IMG/VR virus record: IMGVR_UViG_3300017605_000673
Location: 1-34,053 of that record
Strand: one strand, 5' to 3'
Length of the DNA stretch: 34,053 nt
From: a virus
Shown: piece after piece, positions 8,826 through 17,879 of the stretch
Position numbering within the stretch: position 1 is the first letter of the stretch
How the letters are laid out: each line of letters starts with the position of its first letter
The notes under the pieces: generated by a model
The model's input: only the letters and a program-made list of their open reading frames with translations
What the model was told of the DNA's origin: nothing
Databases searched by the model: none
Made by a program: the position numbers and the translations under genes

Positions 8826-9164
8826 CTACTCCGAGGCCGGTTTGGTCGCGGCGCGCTTGGCCGGTCGCTTGGCCGGGGGCTTGTCCTCCGGCGGCGGCAT
8901 GCTGGCGGTCTGGGCGGCCTTCATGATCTGCTCCACAGCCTCCAGCAGCGTCGCCGGATCCTTGCGACGCTCCATCTCCTCGCCGACCAGTCGGTTCTGC
9001 CGCTCGATGTCGTCCTCCCATGCGGGCTTTCCGCCGACGTGGAACCGACGAAGCCGGTCGCTGACGTCGTCGGGGAAGTCGAAGCCGCCCTGTTCGTCCG
9101 CGTCGAAGTGGCCGTACTCGGGGTCGTCGAGCGCGGTTGCGCCCGTGCGCGTGTACAGGCGCAT
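8826..9164 (-). CDS. Small head-region protein with Lys/Ala/Pro-rich tail
   Basis: 112 residues from ATG 9164, with GAGGAG upstream. A longer frame opening at 9269 runs through the capsid-gene hairpin and is rejected. The N-terminus (MRLYTRTGATALDDPEYGHF, then FDFPDDVSDRLRRFHVGG) looks like a compact domain. A helix follows (DPATLLEAVEQIMKAAQ) and then a basic low-complexity end (KPPAKRPAKRAATKPASE). It lies between the major capsid gene and the connector, where small head-completion or decoration genes occur. I do not recognise a named family. The basic tail could touch DNA or RNA; this is inference. Confidence 0.72.
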   Translation of the reverse strand: MRLYTRTGATALDDPEYGHFDADEQGGFDFPDDVSDRLRRFHVGGKPAWEDDIERQNRLVGEEMERRKDPATLLEAVEQIMKAAQTASMPPPEDKPPAKRPAKRAATKPASE

Positions 9165-9202
9165 GCCTGCTCTCCTCAGGAAGGGAAGGGTCGAGGTAGT
9201 CC

Positions 9203-9244
9203 GCGGACCCCGGAAGGAGTGAACTGGCGCCTTCCGGGGTCCGC
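9203..9244. other. Perfect 15-base-pair hairpin after the major capsid gene
   Basis: Arms at 9203-9217 and 9230-9244 are perfectly complementary, with a 12-base loop. It begins 42 bases past the capsid stop and has no T tract on the minus strand. It could protect the capsid mRNA 3' end or lower transcription into the connector genes. It is either a U-less terminator or a processing/stability element. Confidence 0.75.
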
Positions 9245-9285
9245 TGGGGTGTGGCCGATGAGCGTCCATGGAACGAAACTGCAGG

Positions 9286-10785
9286 TCAGGCCACGTTGGA
9301 GAGAGTGGCCATGGCCACGGGCGCTCGGTTGATAAATGCTCCCACTGAGCGAATTTCGAATTCGCGTCGCGGCCCGCCGCCGGCGACGCCCGCGTTGCGG
9401 TTGATGCCGTAGTCGAACTGGGCGGTGTCGCGCAGGTTGCGGTACTCCAGCACGGAGCTGATGTTGGCCTGCGGGAACGGCACCCGGTCGGTGCGGGCGA
9501 TGATCGTGCCGGGCGGCAGGGAAGTGTGGACCTCGATCGGCACGGTCACGCCGCCGGCGGGGGCGTTGACGATGTGCCCGACACGGCCGCCTGCGGTGGT
9601 GGAGATGCGGCCTGCGGGGTCGGTGTTGAGGAACGTGGTGGCGGCGTTCGCGCCGAGGACGAGGTTGGCGATCTCCTGTGCCTGCACGGCGTTGCACATG
9701 ATCGCGGTCGGGGAGCACTGGACCTGCTGCCACAGCGGCAGGAACAGGCTGGCCTCGATCTCGGTGACCGTGCCGCCGGTCAGGGTCAGGGCAGCGCCGT
9801 CGAGGGACGTCGAGATCGACGGGTTGGCGGTGCCAGTGCCGGGCTGCACCCACTGGCCCGAGCCGTTGTAGTCGCCGGCGAGAGAGGCGAGGAACCCGTC
9901 GTAGTCCTTGGCGTTCGCGGAGCCGTTGTCGGCGGCGAGGTTGATGGTGGGGACGGTGGCGGCGACGCCCTTCCACACGGTGGCCAGGTTGGGGGCGACG
10001 GTGATGGGGGGCAGCGTCCGGTTGGCGACGATGACCGACGTCATGACCACCGTGTTGACGGTGGTGGTCGTGTAGTAGTACCAGGTGGTGCCGTCGGCGG
10101 ACTGGAACCAGTCGTAGGCGACCGCACCGCGCACCGCGGCCACGGTGGCGGTGACCTTGTTGGTGGTTCCGGCTCCGGATGCGCCGCTGGCGCTGTTGCC
10201 CCGGCTGTTGCCGGAGCCGTAGTAGTAGCCGGATCCGGTGCGGGCTGCGACGCCGACGTACACGGTGGTGGTGGCGGGGATGGAGCCGCCGGTGGTGGAC
10301 TGGGTCAGGGTCGGAGCGGCCGGGCGGGCGAGCGCGAAGGACTGGGCGCCCATGAGCTTGCGGTCGTCGCCGATGAGGACCTGGTTCAGGGTCTGGAACG
10401 TGGCGACCTGGTAGGGGTCGGCGTAGCCGGTGCCCAGGTCGAAGGCGTCCTGTGTGGCGAGACCGGCGAGGCCGGTCGGCATGTACTTGGCCTGGAAGTC
10501 CTGCTCCTGGAACACGACTTCGTTGGCCGCGTAGTCGTAGCCCATGGAGGGGTCGGGCTGGGAGCTGGTGGTGTCCATGACTGCGCGCCACACGGCGTAG
10601 GGGTTGCCGTCCGTGGACTTCACGCGGGCGACGAGGTCACGGAACGGCGTGACGACCGGGACGAGAGAGACCAGTCCGGACAGGTCGTAGCTGTAGATGC
10701 CGGTGTTCTGGAGGATGCCGGCGGTCTGCGCCTTGGCGATGGCGGCCAGCGTCTCCTCGCTGACGTTTTCGAGCGGGGCGTTCAT
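9286..10785 (-). CDS. Major capsid protein (HK97 fold) with inserted Ig/Fn3-like domain
   Basis: 499 residues from ATG 10785, with AGGAGG six bases upstream. It follows protease and scaffold genes and is followed by connectors, so it is the shell subunit. The N-terminal part (NVSEETLAAIAKAQTAG, LVPVVTPFRDLVARVKS) has the N-arm and E-loop-like start of HK97-type capsid proteins. The C-terminal part (QANISSVLEYRNLRDTAQFD) is the usual end. Residues about 155-255 break this pattern: PAAPTLTQSTTGGSIPATTT through WFQSADGTTWYYYTTTTV reads like a fibronectin III or Ig-like beta sandwich, probably exposed on the capsid surface. This explains the length, as simple HK97 subunits are about 300-390 residues. 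Confidence 0.88.
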   Translation of the reverse strand: MNAPLENVSEETLAAIAKAQTAGILQNTGIYSYDLSGLVSLVPVVTPFRDLVARVKSTDGNPYAVWRAVMDTTSSQPDPSMGYDYAANEVVFQEQDFQAKYMPTGLAGLATQDAFDLGTGYADPYQVATFQTLNQVLIGDDRKLMGAQSFALARPAAPTLTQSTTGGSIPATTTVYVGVAARTGSGYYYGSGNSRGNSASGASGAGTTNKVTATVAAVRGAVAYDWFQSADGTTWYYYTTTTVNTVVMTSVIVANRTLPPITVAPNLATVWKGVAATVPTINLAADNGSANAKDYDGFLASLAGDYNGSGQWVQPGTGTANPSISTSLDGAALTLTGGTVTEIEASLFLPLWQQVQCSPTAIMCNAVQAQEIANLVLGANAATTFLNTDPAGRISTTAGGRVGHIVNAPAGGVTVPIEVHTSLPPGTIIARTDRVPFPQANISSVLEYRNLRDTAQFDYGINRNAGVAGGGPRREFEIRSVGAFINRAPVAMATLSNVA

Positions 10786-10809
10786 GTGATGCCTCCTGGG
10801 CATGCGAGA

Positions 10810-10836
10810 GCCCCGGGCGCATGGCGCTGCCGGGGC
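10810..10836. other. Hairpin between scaffold-like gene and capsid gene
   Basis: Arms GCCCCGG (10810-10816) and CCGGGGC (10830-10836), with an inner GCGC/GCGC extension around ATG. It lies in the 77-base gap upstream of the capsid start and has no T tract. It may set capsid mRNA processing or 5' stability. Confidence 0.5.
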
Positions 10837-10862
10837 CGGCTGGGTGCTGGAAGGGGCGCCGC

Positions 10863-12638
10863 TCAGGGGCGGGCGCCGCCGTTGTGGATGTTCTGGAGTT
10901 CGGCGATGGCCATCTCGTTGAGCTGGTTGTGGATGGCGTTCTGCCCGGTCGCGTCAGGGCCCTGGTACAAGCTCTTCTTGAGCTCACGCGCCTTGGCCAC
11001 GTCGGCGGACGGCGCGCCGCGGTCCTGGCCGCGCAGTTGGGGCCGCGGCGGGGGGACGGCTCCGTTGGTGAACACCTTGGGCTCGGCAGGCTGCTCTTCC
11101 AGCGCCCGGATCTGACCCTTGAGGGTTTCGACGGTCTCCGCCAGTTGAGCGATGGTCTCCGCCTGTTTGGCGATGGCCCGCTCCTGTGTGGCGCTGTGCC
11201 CGTCGGGGCTCGTGGTCGCGTCCGTGTTGCTGCTCTCGGCATCCGAGGGGGTGTTGGTAGTCGGGTTGGTGGTCTTGGCGACGTCGTCGTCGGGGGCGGT
11301 GTCGGCGGGGATGCCCACCTCGGCGGAGGGCTCCGGGGTGAGGTCGACGGTCTCGGGATCGTCGGCGACGGGGGGCATCTCGTCGGGCTCGTCGTCTTCC
11401 GGCACGGCGACCGGGACGATGTTGGCGGGGTCGACGATGCCGATGAGGTTGCCCTTGCGGTCGTACATCGCGACCTGCGGCGTCTGCTCGGCCTTGGCGA
11501 CCGGCTCATCCGCGGTCACGGTCTCGGGCGGGGTGGCGGTGTCGGCCACGGTCTCCTCCTGCTTGGCGACCGTCCGGCCGCTGTCCTCGGTGGGTTCGGG
11601 GGCGGCCGGCAAAGATGCCAGCACCTTCTGGAGCTGCTCGACGGCACCACGGATGGCAGCCTCATTCCCGCTGGACAGGACACGTCCGGCCTTCGCCACG
11701 TGGGAGAGGGCTTCGATGGTGTCCAGCGGCGCGGAGTCCCAGCCGGCGAGAGCCTTGCCGACGGCGGTCATCCGATCGGTCGCACAGTCCGCCTCGGCCT
11801 GTTCGGCGACGGCGAACGGGGCGAGGACGCCGATGGCGTAGTCGATGGCGCAACAGGCGTCATCGAGGTCCATGGCCTGGTCTGCGTCGCCGGGGTCGCC
11901 GCTGACGGCTTCGAACATCTCTCTTTCGGCGAGCATGTCGACGGCGTGCTTGGCGCGGGCGAGTAGCGAGGTCCACTTGCGGGCGGTGGCCGCGTCGATG
12001 GCCTCCCATGCCGGGGAGCCGGGATCGTTCGGGTCGCCAGGGGCGTCCACTTCCGGGGCGGCCAGCGGTACGGCCGGGTCCATGCTGTCGGTGCTGTCGT
12101 CGAGTTCCATGGTCTTTGCCACCGGGCCTTCCTTCAGGGAGCCGTCGGAGTTCCAGTTGTCGGGGATCTCACTGGCGGCGCCGAGTGTCTTCGCCCGGGT
12201 GATGACGTGCCGTCGGATTGCGTCGTGGTCGGCGCCGCCGCGGCCCACGGCGCGGATGGCGTGGGTGAGGTCTTCACGGTCGGCGATCGGGTAGCTCTGA
12301 TCCGTCATTGCCTGACCGTTGGCGGCCATGCGGCGCAGGTCGTCGGTGTCGTATTTGGCTTTGGCAACCGGGCGGGCTACGGCCGCCGAGTGGATCATCC
12401 GCATGACCGCGGCGGGGCTAGCGATCAGCGTCACCTGCTCCTCCCCCGATGGTGCAGGTTCGGGGACGGACTTGCCGATCAGGTCACGGATTTGGTCCGG
12501 GTTCATCAGGCCCTGCGCATCCCGCTTCATCAGCAGGAACCCCGGCGAACCGTTGGCGGCCCGGTCCACGAGGTCTACGCGAGGCACTTCAGCGTCGACC
12601 AGTTCCGTGAATTCGGTCTCCACGTCGAGGTCTGTCAT
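10863..12638 (-). CDS. Scaffold-like protein with DUF6582-like domain
   Basis: 591 residues between the XkdF-like protease and the major capsid gene, the expected place for a scaffold. The N-terminus (VPRVDLVDRAANGSPGFLLM) resembles prohead-protease-linked leaders. Residues about 95-165 (YDTDDLRRMAANGQAMTDQS, DREDLTHAIRAVGRGGADHD, IPDNWNSDGS) match what I recall of the DUF6582 domain of actinophages. A helical region follows, then a long acidic Pro/Asp/Thr-rich stretch (about 350-480), a heptad-like coiled coil (QERAIAKQAETIAQLAETVE) and a C-terminal helix next to the capsid gene. Acidic low complexity plus coiled coil plus terminal helix is typical of scaffolds. ATG 12638 overlaps the protease stop by four bases (ATGA). 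Confidence 0.72.
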   Translation of the reverse strand: MTDLDVETEFTELVDAEVPRVDLVDRAANGSPGFLLMKRDAQGLMNPDQIRDLIGKSVPEPAPSGEEQVTLIASPAAVMRMIHSAAVARPVAKAKYDTDDLRRMAANGQAMTDQSYPIADREDLTHAIRAVGRGGADHDAIRRHVITRAKTLGAASEIPDNWNSDGSLKEGPVAKTMELDDSTDSMDPAVPLAAPEVDAPGDPNDPGSPAWEAIDAATARKWTSLLARAKHAVDMLAEREMFEAVSGDPGDADQAMDLDDACCAIDYAIGVLAPFAVAEQAEADCATDRMTAVGKALAGWDSAPLDTIEALSHVAKAGRVLSSGNEAAIRGAVEQLQKVLASLPAAPEPTEDSGRTVAKQEETVADTATPPETVTADEPVAKAEQTPQVAMYDRKGNLIGIVDPANIVPVAVPEDDEPDEMPPVADDPETVDLTPEPSAEVGIPADTAPDDDVAKTTNPTTNTPSDAESSNTDATTSPDGHSATQERAIAKQAETIAQLAETVETLKGQIRALEEQPAEPKVFTNGAVPPPRPQLRGQDRGAPSADVAKARELKKSLYQGPDATGQNAIHNQLNEMAIAELQNIHNGGARP

Positions 12639-13018
12639 GACTCACTCCTCGGTCGGATACGTCTGGCGACGCCCTGCGGGCTGAATCCGGTGACCTTGCC
12701 GGACTTGACGAGTCGCCATGCGGTCTCGTCGCAGATTCCGCCGATGAGCCAGTCGCCGGCCTTGATGACGGTGCCGTTTCCCTGGTCCCAGTCCGGTCCC
12801 CGATAGATGTACGACTCGGTGACCGTCATATGGCCGAGAGTGTCGTCGGCGTGGAACAGTCCAACCTGTGCGCCTCCGGGCAGGAAACTCCAACACGCCT
12901 TCTCTAGTTCATCGGCTGTGAAGAAGTCCCGGCCGCCGTCCGCGCCCTTCGCAATGCGCGGGTCTCTGCCCGCCTGGTACGCGAGGCCGAGGACAAACCT
13001 CTTAGGAGCGTCGGGCAT
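12635..13018 (-). CDS. XkdF-like putative capsid maturation serine protease
   Basis: 127 residues from ATG 13018, with AAGGAGGT upstream. The order of motifs follows the XkdF-type putative phage serine protease family: a start strand (FVLGLAYQAGRDPRIAKG), a helix with FFTADELEKACWSFL, a conserved histidine in VGLFHADDTLG, then VTESYIYRG, then GDWLIGGICDETAWRLVKSG, and the hallmark ending VTGFSPQG. It would cleave scaffold and capsid during head maturation. It is small, about the size of the protease domain alone, and is coupled to the scaffold-like gene by an ATGA overlap. Only the domain pattern supports this; the catalytic serine is not assigned with confidence. Confidence 0.75.
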   Translation of the reverse strand: MPDAPKRFVLGLAYQAGRDPRIAKGADGGRDFFTADELEKACWSFLPGGAQVGLFHADDTLGHMTVTESYIYRGPDWDQGNGTVIKAGDWLIGGICDETAWRLVKSGKVTGFSPQGVARRIRPRSES

Positions 13019-13028
13019 GCTGACCTCC

Positions 13029-16000
13029 TTATGCGGGTAGCACGGCGCAGCGGCACCGGGGATGGGCGGGCGCCTGGGCGGCTCCGCTGGGGTAGACGTC
13101 ACCGATTGGCACGGGACCCGCTTCGGCGTTTCCTATGCACACCGCACACACGTTGCTTGCGGGATCCACCATCCACCGACCCATCGTCACGCCGAGTCGC
13201 TGATACCCGTCCAGGGCCCCGGCCCCCGATCCGCGCGTCACCTCGGTGATGGCAACGCCGCCAGCGCGACCCAAGTCTCCGAGAGCTTCACGCAGAGCGG
13301 CGCCAACCGTCCCCGCGGAATCCCCGCGGGTCGTTCCGTTGACGAGAATCCTGGCAAGGTGCATGAGGGTGGTGCCGACTACCCCCTGGGCGGCCGCCTG
13401 AGCGGTGCCGGCGAGGGCGGCCAGTCCGGCTTCGGCGCCAAGGCTGGCGATGATCTCCTCTGCCGCGGTGGTGTTTCCCGGGGTCCACCCCGAAAGCGGC
13501 GGCTCACCGTCGCCGGACGCACTGTCCGCCGCGGTGAGGCCGATGAGGTAACTGTCGGCATACAGTCCGGCCAAGACCCTCGTCAGCGGATTGACCATCG
13601 GAAGGGACTGTGCGACAAGCCAGGCGAGCGCGGCTGCGATCAGGGCGTCCCGCGTCACGTCCGAGTCCTGCTGGTCCCCGTCGGGGGGCGGCTGGGTTGC
13701 CGCATAGTCGTGGGCCAGTTGCTCGGACTGCGTTGCCCCCAATATCCCCGCCAGCGCCCCGGCGATCAGGGGTGTCCAATGGGCGGCGGTGTCAAGATCA
13801 AGGTGCCACCCCGGCCACTCGTCGCCCTGTCCTTTTGGGTGGACGCCGCCGGCCTTCGCCACGCGCTGCATCTTGTCGCTGACGGATTCGCCGTCGTCGT
13901 GGCCGATCGATCCATCGGCGTGCTGCCAGCCGTTGCCGTCGTCGTAGGCGACCGGGGTACCGCATGGGCACGCTGATTCGTCGCCTTCCAGTGGCTGCCC
14001 GAGTGCGGCCAGCACCGCGTCGATCGAGTCCAGTAGCTCCTGCCGCACGGCGGGGTTCCCGGCGAGCAGCGTGGGATCCCACCAGGCGATCGCTTCGACC
14101 TGATCTCCGTCTGGGTCATCCGGGTTGGTGATTTCCCGGTCGCTGTTGACGGGCACACAGGTCTCGGCGGGCACGGTCCAGACGATGCCCTGGTAGACGC
14201 CGTCCGGACTGGTCCACGTGCCGACCTTCTCCCCCGGTGGCGGGATGCAGCCGGTCTCCTCGGCCCACTCCCGCCATGCGCCCTGAAGCGGAGTCTCGTC
14301 GCCTTCAAGGTGGCCTCCGGGGAATTCCCACATGCCTGCGGCGGGATCCTCGTCGTCCAGGGCCCGCTGCAGCATCAGGACCCGGCCGGTGTCTTCGGCG
14401 CGCACCGCGAGGCCCGCGACGCCGACCTGTCCGCTGGCCTTGCGGACGGCGAGTCGACCGGAGTCGTTGAGACGGTGCCCGCTGACCGCGTCAACAGCGC
14501 GGAACTCGAAGTTGCGCCACTTCCCGTCACGCCGGCGGGCCTGCCTGAACCGGCGGAACGCCGTCAGTTCTCGCTTGATCAGGTCCTGCTGTTCGGTGGG
14601 CCGGTCCTCCGCGCCATCATCGTCGGCGAGGTCGTATCCGACGATGCCCGTCTCGGCGGTGACGCCTGCGGTCGGCGTCGCGGCGTCCTTCGTGACCGTC
14701 GGCGGTCCGTCGGGCGACTCGGCCTGCACGTGCTCCCGCAGCTGGATCTGGTAGGCGTCCTCGGCTGCAGCGGATGCTTTCGCATCGGCGGTGCCCGATG
14801 CCGGTACGACGCCCGGCGGTGGCACGAACGGCTGGTACAGGACCGGCTGGTCGTCGGCCGGCCCGAACGTCTCCGGGTCGACCTTGCCCGCGACGCCGTC
14901 GATGGCGAGGAGCGGCACAGGGCCGAGGCGGGTTGTGGAGAAGAACCGTGGGGTGGGCCTGCGCGGGTCGCTGGGCAGCCCGAGGAGTTGCTCGCGGCCC
15001 TCATCGGGGCTCGCCATGCCCGCCTCGATGTAGATCTGCCAGGCTTGGGCGAGCGCGAGGCGGTCCTCCTTCTCCTGGCCGGTGTCGAACGCGAACTCCA
15101 GCGGCAGGCCCAGGTCGTGGCGCAGGAAGTCGGTGAGGACACCCTCGACGTGGGTGATGAGCGGCAGGTCGCCGACGCGATGTTGTACGTCGGCCTGTGT
15201 CTCCCCCGACGACCGGTTCACGGACTCGGTGAACCCCATGTCGGATGGCACGACGTGGAACGCCGCGCACGTCTTCCGCATCAGGAAGAGACTGAAGGCG
15301 TCGGAGAAGTCCTTCTCATCCGACCAGCCGATGGTCGATCCGCCCGGAATCCACTTGATCTGCGACTGGATCGACTGGTCGCCGAGCATCAGCGCATCCC
15401 AGTGGCCCTGGAACGCCTCGATCTGGTCCGGGGTCCACGACTCCGGCGCGCTGGCGAACGCCCGGGGGATGTTTCCCTCGGTGAACCGTTGCAGGAAGTA
15501 CGCCTGGAACCGCAGGTCGGTGTTGGCGTTGAGGAGGATCGACTCCAGCGGGGCGTGCCCGTAAAGGGAGTTCGACCGGGGCCGAAACGGTTCGTACACC
15601 AGGTCGTTGCGGGTCAGCCAGTTCCACGGCAGCCCGTTGGCGTACTGCACATACGCCTCGGCCGGCGGCTCGGGGCTGTTCCCCCAGTAGTCCAGCAGTG
15701 GTGCCACGGTGGTGCCGTCGACGACGCGCAGGCCTATGGTGCGGCCACCGCGGTTCCGCAGCCGGTACAGGGCGCCGGCGTCGTAGGCGAGGATGTCGTA
15801 CAGGTACTTCGCGAGCCAGTTCGCGAACGGCGTCTGGCGGTCGGGCTTCTCGATGACCCGCATGCCCTGGTCGATGGCCGCGTCTGCGTCGCCGCTGAAT
15901 CCGCGGGCGGGCACGAGGGACCAGTCGAGGGCGCGGATGGAGTCGATGCGGTGCCAGATGCACATCTGGGCCACGTCGTAGGCCTCGATCATTCCGCGGA

Positions 16001-16226
16001 GCGTGTCGAAGGCGACGCGCTCGTGACTGCGGGGCCGGGCGGAGATGTTGTGGCCGGTGACGAAGTTCTGGGTGCGGGGCGTGCGGGAGTAGCCGTCGTA
16101 GGGGCCGATGGGCTCGCCTGGGCTGAAGGGCGAGGCGGGGGTCATCTGCGCGGCGGCCTCGGCGGCCTGCATGTCTGCGGGCTTCTGGCCGCCGAAGACC
16201 TTGGCGAGGCGGTCACGAACGCCCAT
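13029..16226 (-). CDS. Portal protein fused to a Nudix hydrolase domain and a MuF-like head protein
   Basis: One uninterrupted frame of 1065 codons from ATG 16226 (AAGGAGG upstream). Residues 1 to about 450 are a portal protein ([60 protein letters not shown]), the dodecameric DNA gate. A linker runs to about 590. Residues about 595-720 are a Nudix domain with an intact box at about 637-659: G-HLEGD-E, then E-x7-RE-W-A-EE-T-G, giving the metal-binding glutamates. A C-x-C..H..H stretch follows near 740-765 ([23 protein letters not shown]). Residues about 790-1065 are MuF-like, ending CAVCIGN...HPRCRC. Portal-MuF fusions are known in actinophages; the Nudix insertion is the unusual part. The stretch upstream of 16226 in this frame is antisense-like and excluded. 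Confidence 0.92.
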   Translation of the reverse strand: MGVRDRLAKVFGGQKPADMQAAEAAAQMTPASPFSPGEPIGPYDGYSRTPRTQNFVTGHNISARPRSHERVAFDTLRGMIEAYDVAQMCIWHRIDSIRALDWSLVPARGFSGDADAAIDQGMRVIEKPDRQTPFANWLAKYLYDILAYDAGALYRLRNRGGRTIGLRVVDGTTVAPLLDYWGNSPEPPAEAYVQYANGLPWNWLTRNDLVYEPFRPRSNSLYGHAPLESILLNANTDLRFQAYFLQRFTEGNIPRAFASAPESWTPDQIEAFQGHWDALMLGDQSIQSQIKWIPGGSTIGWSDEKDFSDAFSLFLMRKTCAAFHVVPSDMGFTESVNRSSGETQADVQHRVGDLPLITHVEGVLTDFLRHDLGLPLEFAFDTGQEKEDRLALAQAWQIYIEAGMASPDEGREQLLGLPSDPRRPTPRFFSTTRLGPVPLLAIDGVAGKVDPETFGPADDQPVLYQPFVPPPGVVPASGTADAKASAAAEDAYQIQLREHVQAESPDGPPTVTKDAATPTAGVTAETGIVGYDLADDDGAEDRPTEQQDLIKRELTAFRRFRQARRRDGKWRNFEFRAVDAVSGHRLNDSGRLAVRKASGQVGVAGLAVRAEDTGRVLMLQRALDDEDPAAGMWEFPGGHLEGDETPLQGAWREWAEETGCIPPPGEKVGTWTSPDGVYQGIVWTVPAETCVPVNSDREITNPDDPDGDQVEAIAWWDPTLLAGNPAVRQELLDSIDAVLAALGQPLEGDESACPCGTPVAYDDGNGWQHADGSIGHDDGESVSDKMQRVAKAGGVHPKGQGDEWPGWHLDLDTAAHWTPLIAGALAGILGATQSEQLAHDYAATQPPPDGDQQDSDVTRDALIAAALAWLVAQSLPMVNPLTRVLAGLYADSYLIGLTAADSASGDGEPPLSGWTPGNTTAAEEIIASLGAEAGLAALAGTAQAAAQGVVGTTLMHLARILVNGTTRGDSAGTVGAALREALGDLGRAGGVAITEVTRGSGAGALDGYQRLGVTMGRWMVDPASNVCAVCIGNAEAGPVPIGDVYPSGAAQAPAHPRCRCAVLPA

Positions 16227-16240
16227 ATGGCGGGCCTCCT

Positions 16241-17875
16241 TCAGCGGTGGTGTTGCTGCCGGTAGGCCGCGTCTCGGGCGCGCTTGCGGGCGATGGCTGG
16301 GTCTTCGGGGTCGCTTGTCCTGGTCGCTTCGGGCGTCTCGGGCGCGGGCTCCTCCGGCGGCGCGGTCCGCGGGTGTGCGATCGCTTCGGCCTTGCGTCGC
16401 GCGTACTCGATCCAGGCCTGGGCGCCGCTGCCGTCGAGGAGCATTTGGGCGAGGGCCTGGCTGGTGGCGTCGACCATGTCGTCGTGGGCGGCGTTGGGGA
16501 AGCCGGCGGCTTCGTCGATGAGTTCTTCGGGGTCGAACAGGGCGATCGCCGCCTCGGGGAGGAAGACGTTTCCGGCCTGCACGACAGGGGCGACGGCGTT
16601 TGCTCGGGCGTACTTGCTCTCGGTCGGGTTGATCGCGACGATGCCGGGGACCTTCGACTTCAGGGTGTCGATGATCGCGGTGCCGTTGGCCTTGTCCTCG
16701 ACGTATTTGGCGGTTGCCTGCGGCCAGCGTGCGGCCAGCGCCTTGAATGCAGTAAGGGTGTCGGTGAAGGTGAGGCGCTTGTGGACTTGATCGAGCAGGT
16801 AGACGTTCGCGCCGCGCCGCGCCCACACCTGGCCGACGACGTAGTCGCTGCTCTTGGTGTCCTTGAACGTCATGTCCCACGACATGATCAGTTCGTCGTA
16901 CTCGTCGACCAAGTAGGCGTCGGGGACTGTCGGGTGCTGTGACCACAGGGGCGTCCCGTAGCGGCGCCACCAGGGGCGCTGCCACACGTTGCCCGCATCG
17001 GGCGACGGCCGCCCCTGATACAGAGCGTTGAAGGTGCGCGTTCCCGCCTGGATACGGATGGCTTCCCACTCGGCAGGGGTGCGCCCCCGGGCGGAGGTAA
17101 GCCATTCGCCGGGCATCCGGCCGAGCGGATCGACCTCACCTTTGGCGGGGTCGTGGTCGGCGAGCGCAGGAATGTTGACGACCCGCCACCGGTCGCCGTC
17201 CTCCGCGGCCAGGAAGCGGCCGGCCAGGTCGTCTTCGTGCCAGCGGGTGTTGATCAGGATGACCGGGGCGCCCGGCGCGAGGCGGGTGGAGCCGACGGAC
17301 TGCCACCAGCTCCACACCCGCTCGCGATAGCGGGCGGAGGCTGCCTGTTCCTTGTCGGAGAATGGGTCGTCGATGACCAGGACATCGAGCGGGCGCCCGG
17401 TGAGGCCGCCGCCGATGCCGACGCAGACGATGCCGCCGCGGTGGCCGGCGAGCTGCCAGCGGCGCGCTGATCCGTTGTCGGGGGCGATCCGCAGTCCGAT
17501 ATCGAAGGTGCCTTCATCGCCGTCGTTGGACGCGATCCAGTTCCGGACGTCCCTGCCGAAGCCCTCGGCGAGTGGCTGGGCGTAGGAGACGATGCCGATG
17601 CGTGTCTGCGGGTTTCGGGCGAGGGCCCACAGCGAACCGGTCTTGGTGACCCTCTCGCTTTTCCCTTCCTGCGGGGGTAGCGAAACGATCAGCCGTGCGC
17701 CGGGGGTGGTGTGTGCCCACATGACGGCCTGATCGACCAGACTGAGAGCCGGGGTCTGGATGGTGCCGGGCGCGACCAGGGCGGCCAGATCGCCGGGCGT
17801 CTCCCATTCCTGGGCGGCCCCGGGGTCCGCCTGCGCGTCGAGTCCGTCTCCGGCGAGCGTGAGGAAGTCGATCAC
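16241..17875 (-). CDS. terL: Terminase large subunit
   Basis: 544 residues from GTG 17875 ([11 protein letters not shown]), with AGGTGA upstream overlapping the small terminase stop. This is the ATP-driven DNA packaging motor and genome-cutting nuclease. The N-terminal ATPase shows a Walker A-like [10 protein letters not shown] near residues 62-70, preceded by RLIVSL, and Walker [10 protein letters not shown] near 160-168, with a coupling segment INTRWHEDD. The C-terminal RNase H-like nuclease shows acidic positions in [15 protein letters not shown] (about 332), YVEDKANG (about 392) and HDDMVDA (about 464). Length and order fit the Terminase_6 type. No HNH gene is next to it. Confidence 0.95.
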   Translation of the reverse strand: MIDFLTLAGDGLDAQADPGAAQEWETPGDLAALVAPGTIQTPALSLVDQAVMWAHTTPGARLIVSLPPQEGKSERVTKTGSLWALARNPQTRIGIVSYAQPLAEGFGRDVRNWIASNDGDEGTFDIGLRIAPDNGSARRWQLAGHRGGIVCVGIGGGLTGRPLDVLVIDDPFSDKEQAASARYRERVWSWWQSVGSTRLAPGAPVILINTRWHEDDLAGRFLAAEDGDRWRVVNIPALADHDPAKGEVDPLGRMPGEWLTSARGRTPAEWEAIRIQAGTRTFNALYQGRPSPDAGNVWQRPWWRRYGTPLWSQHPTVPDAYLVDEYDELIMSWDMTFKDTKSSDYVVGQVWARRGANVYLLDQVHKRLTFTDTLTAFKALAARWPQATAKYVEDKANGTAIIDTLKSKVPGIVAINPTESKYARANAVAPVVQAGNVFLPEAAIALFDPEELIDEAAGFPNAAHDDMVDATSQALAQMLLDGSGAQAWIEYARRKAEAIAHPRTAPPEEPAPETPEATRTSDPEDPAIARKRARDAAYRQQHHR

Positions 17876-17879
17876 GCGG

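Noticed and set aside
9526-11115. Plus-strand open frame of 529 codons opposite capsid and scaffold genes
   Set aside because: Gly/Val/Arg-rich low-complexity translation, no start signal, opposite well-supported genes.
14310-16265. Plus-strand open frame of 651 codons opposite the portal fusion
   Set aside because: Antisense shadow; the minus strand carries clear portal and Nudix motifs over the same bases.
16227-17105. N-terminal extension of the portal fusion frame up to 17105
   Set aside because: This part overlaps the large terminase in another frame and is rich in Arg, Pro and His. ATG 16226 has AAGGAGG and portal homology begins there.
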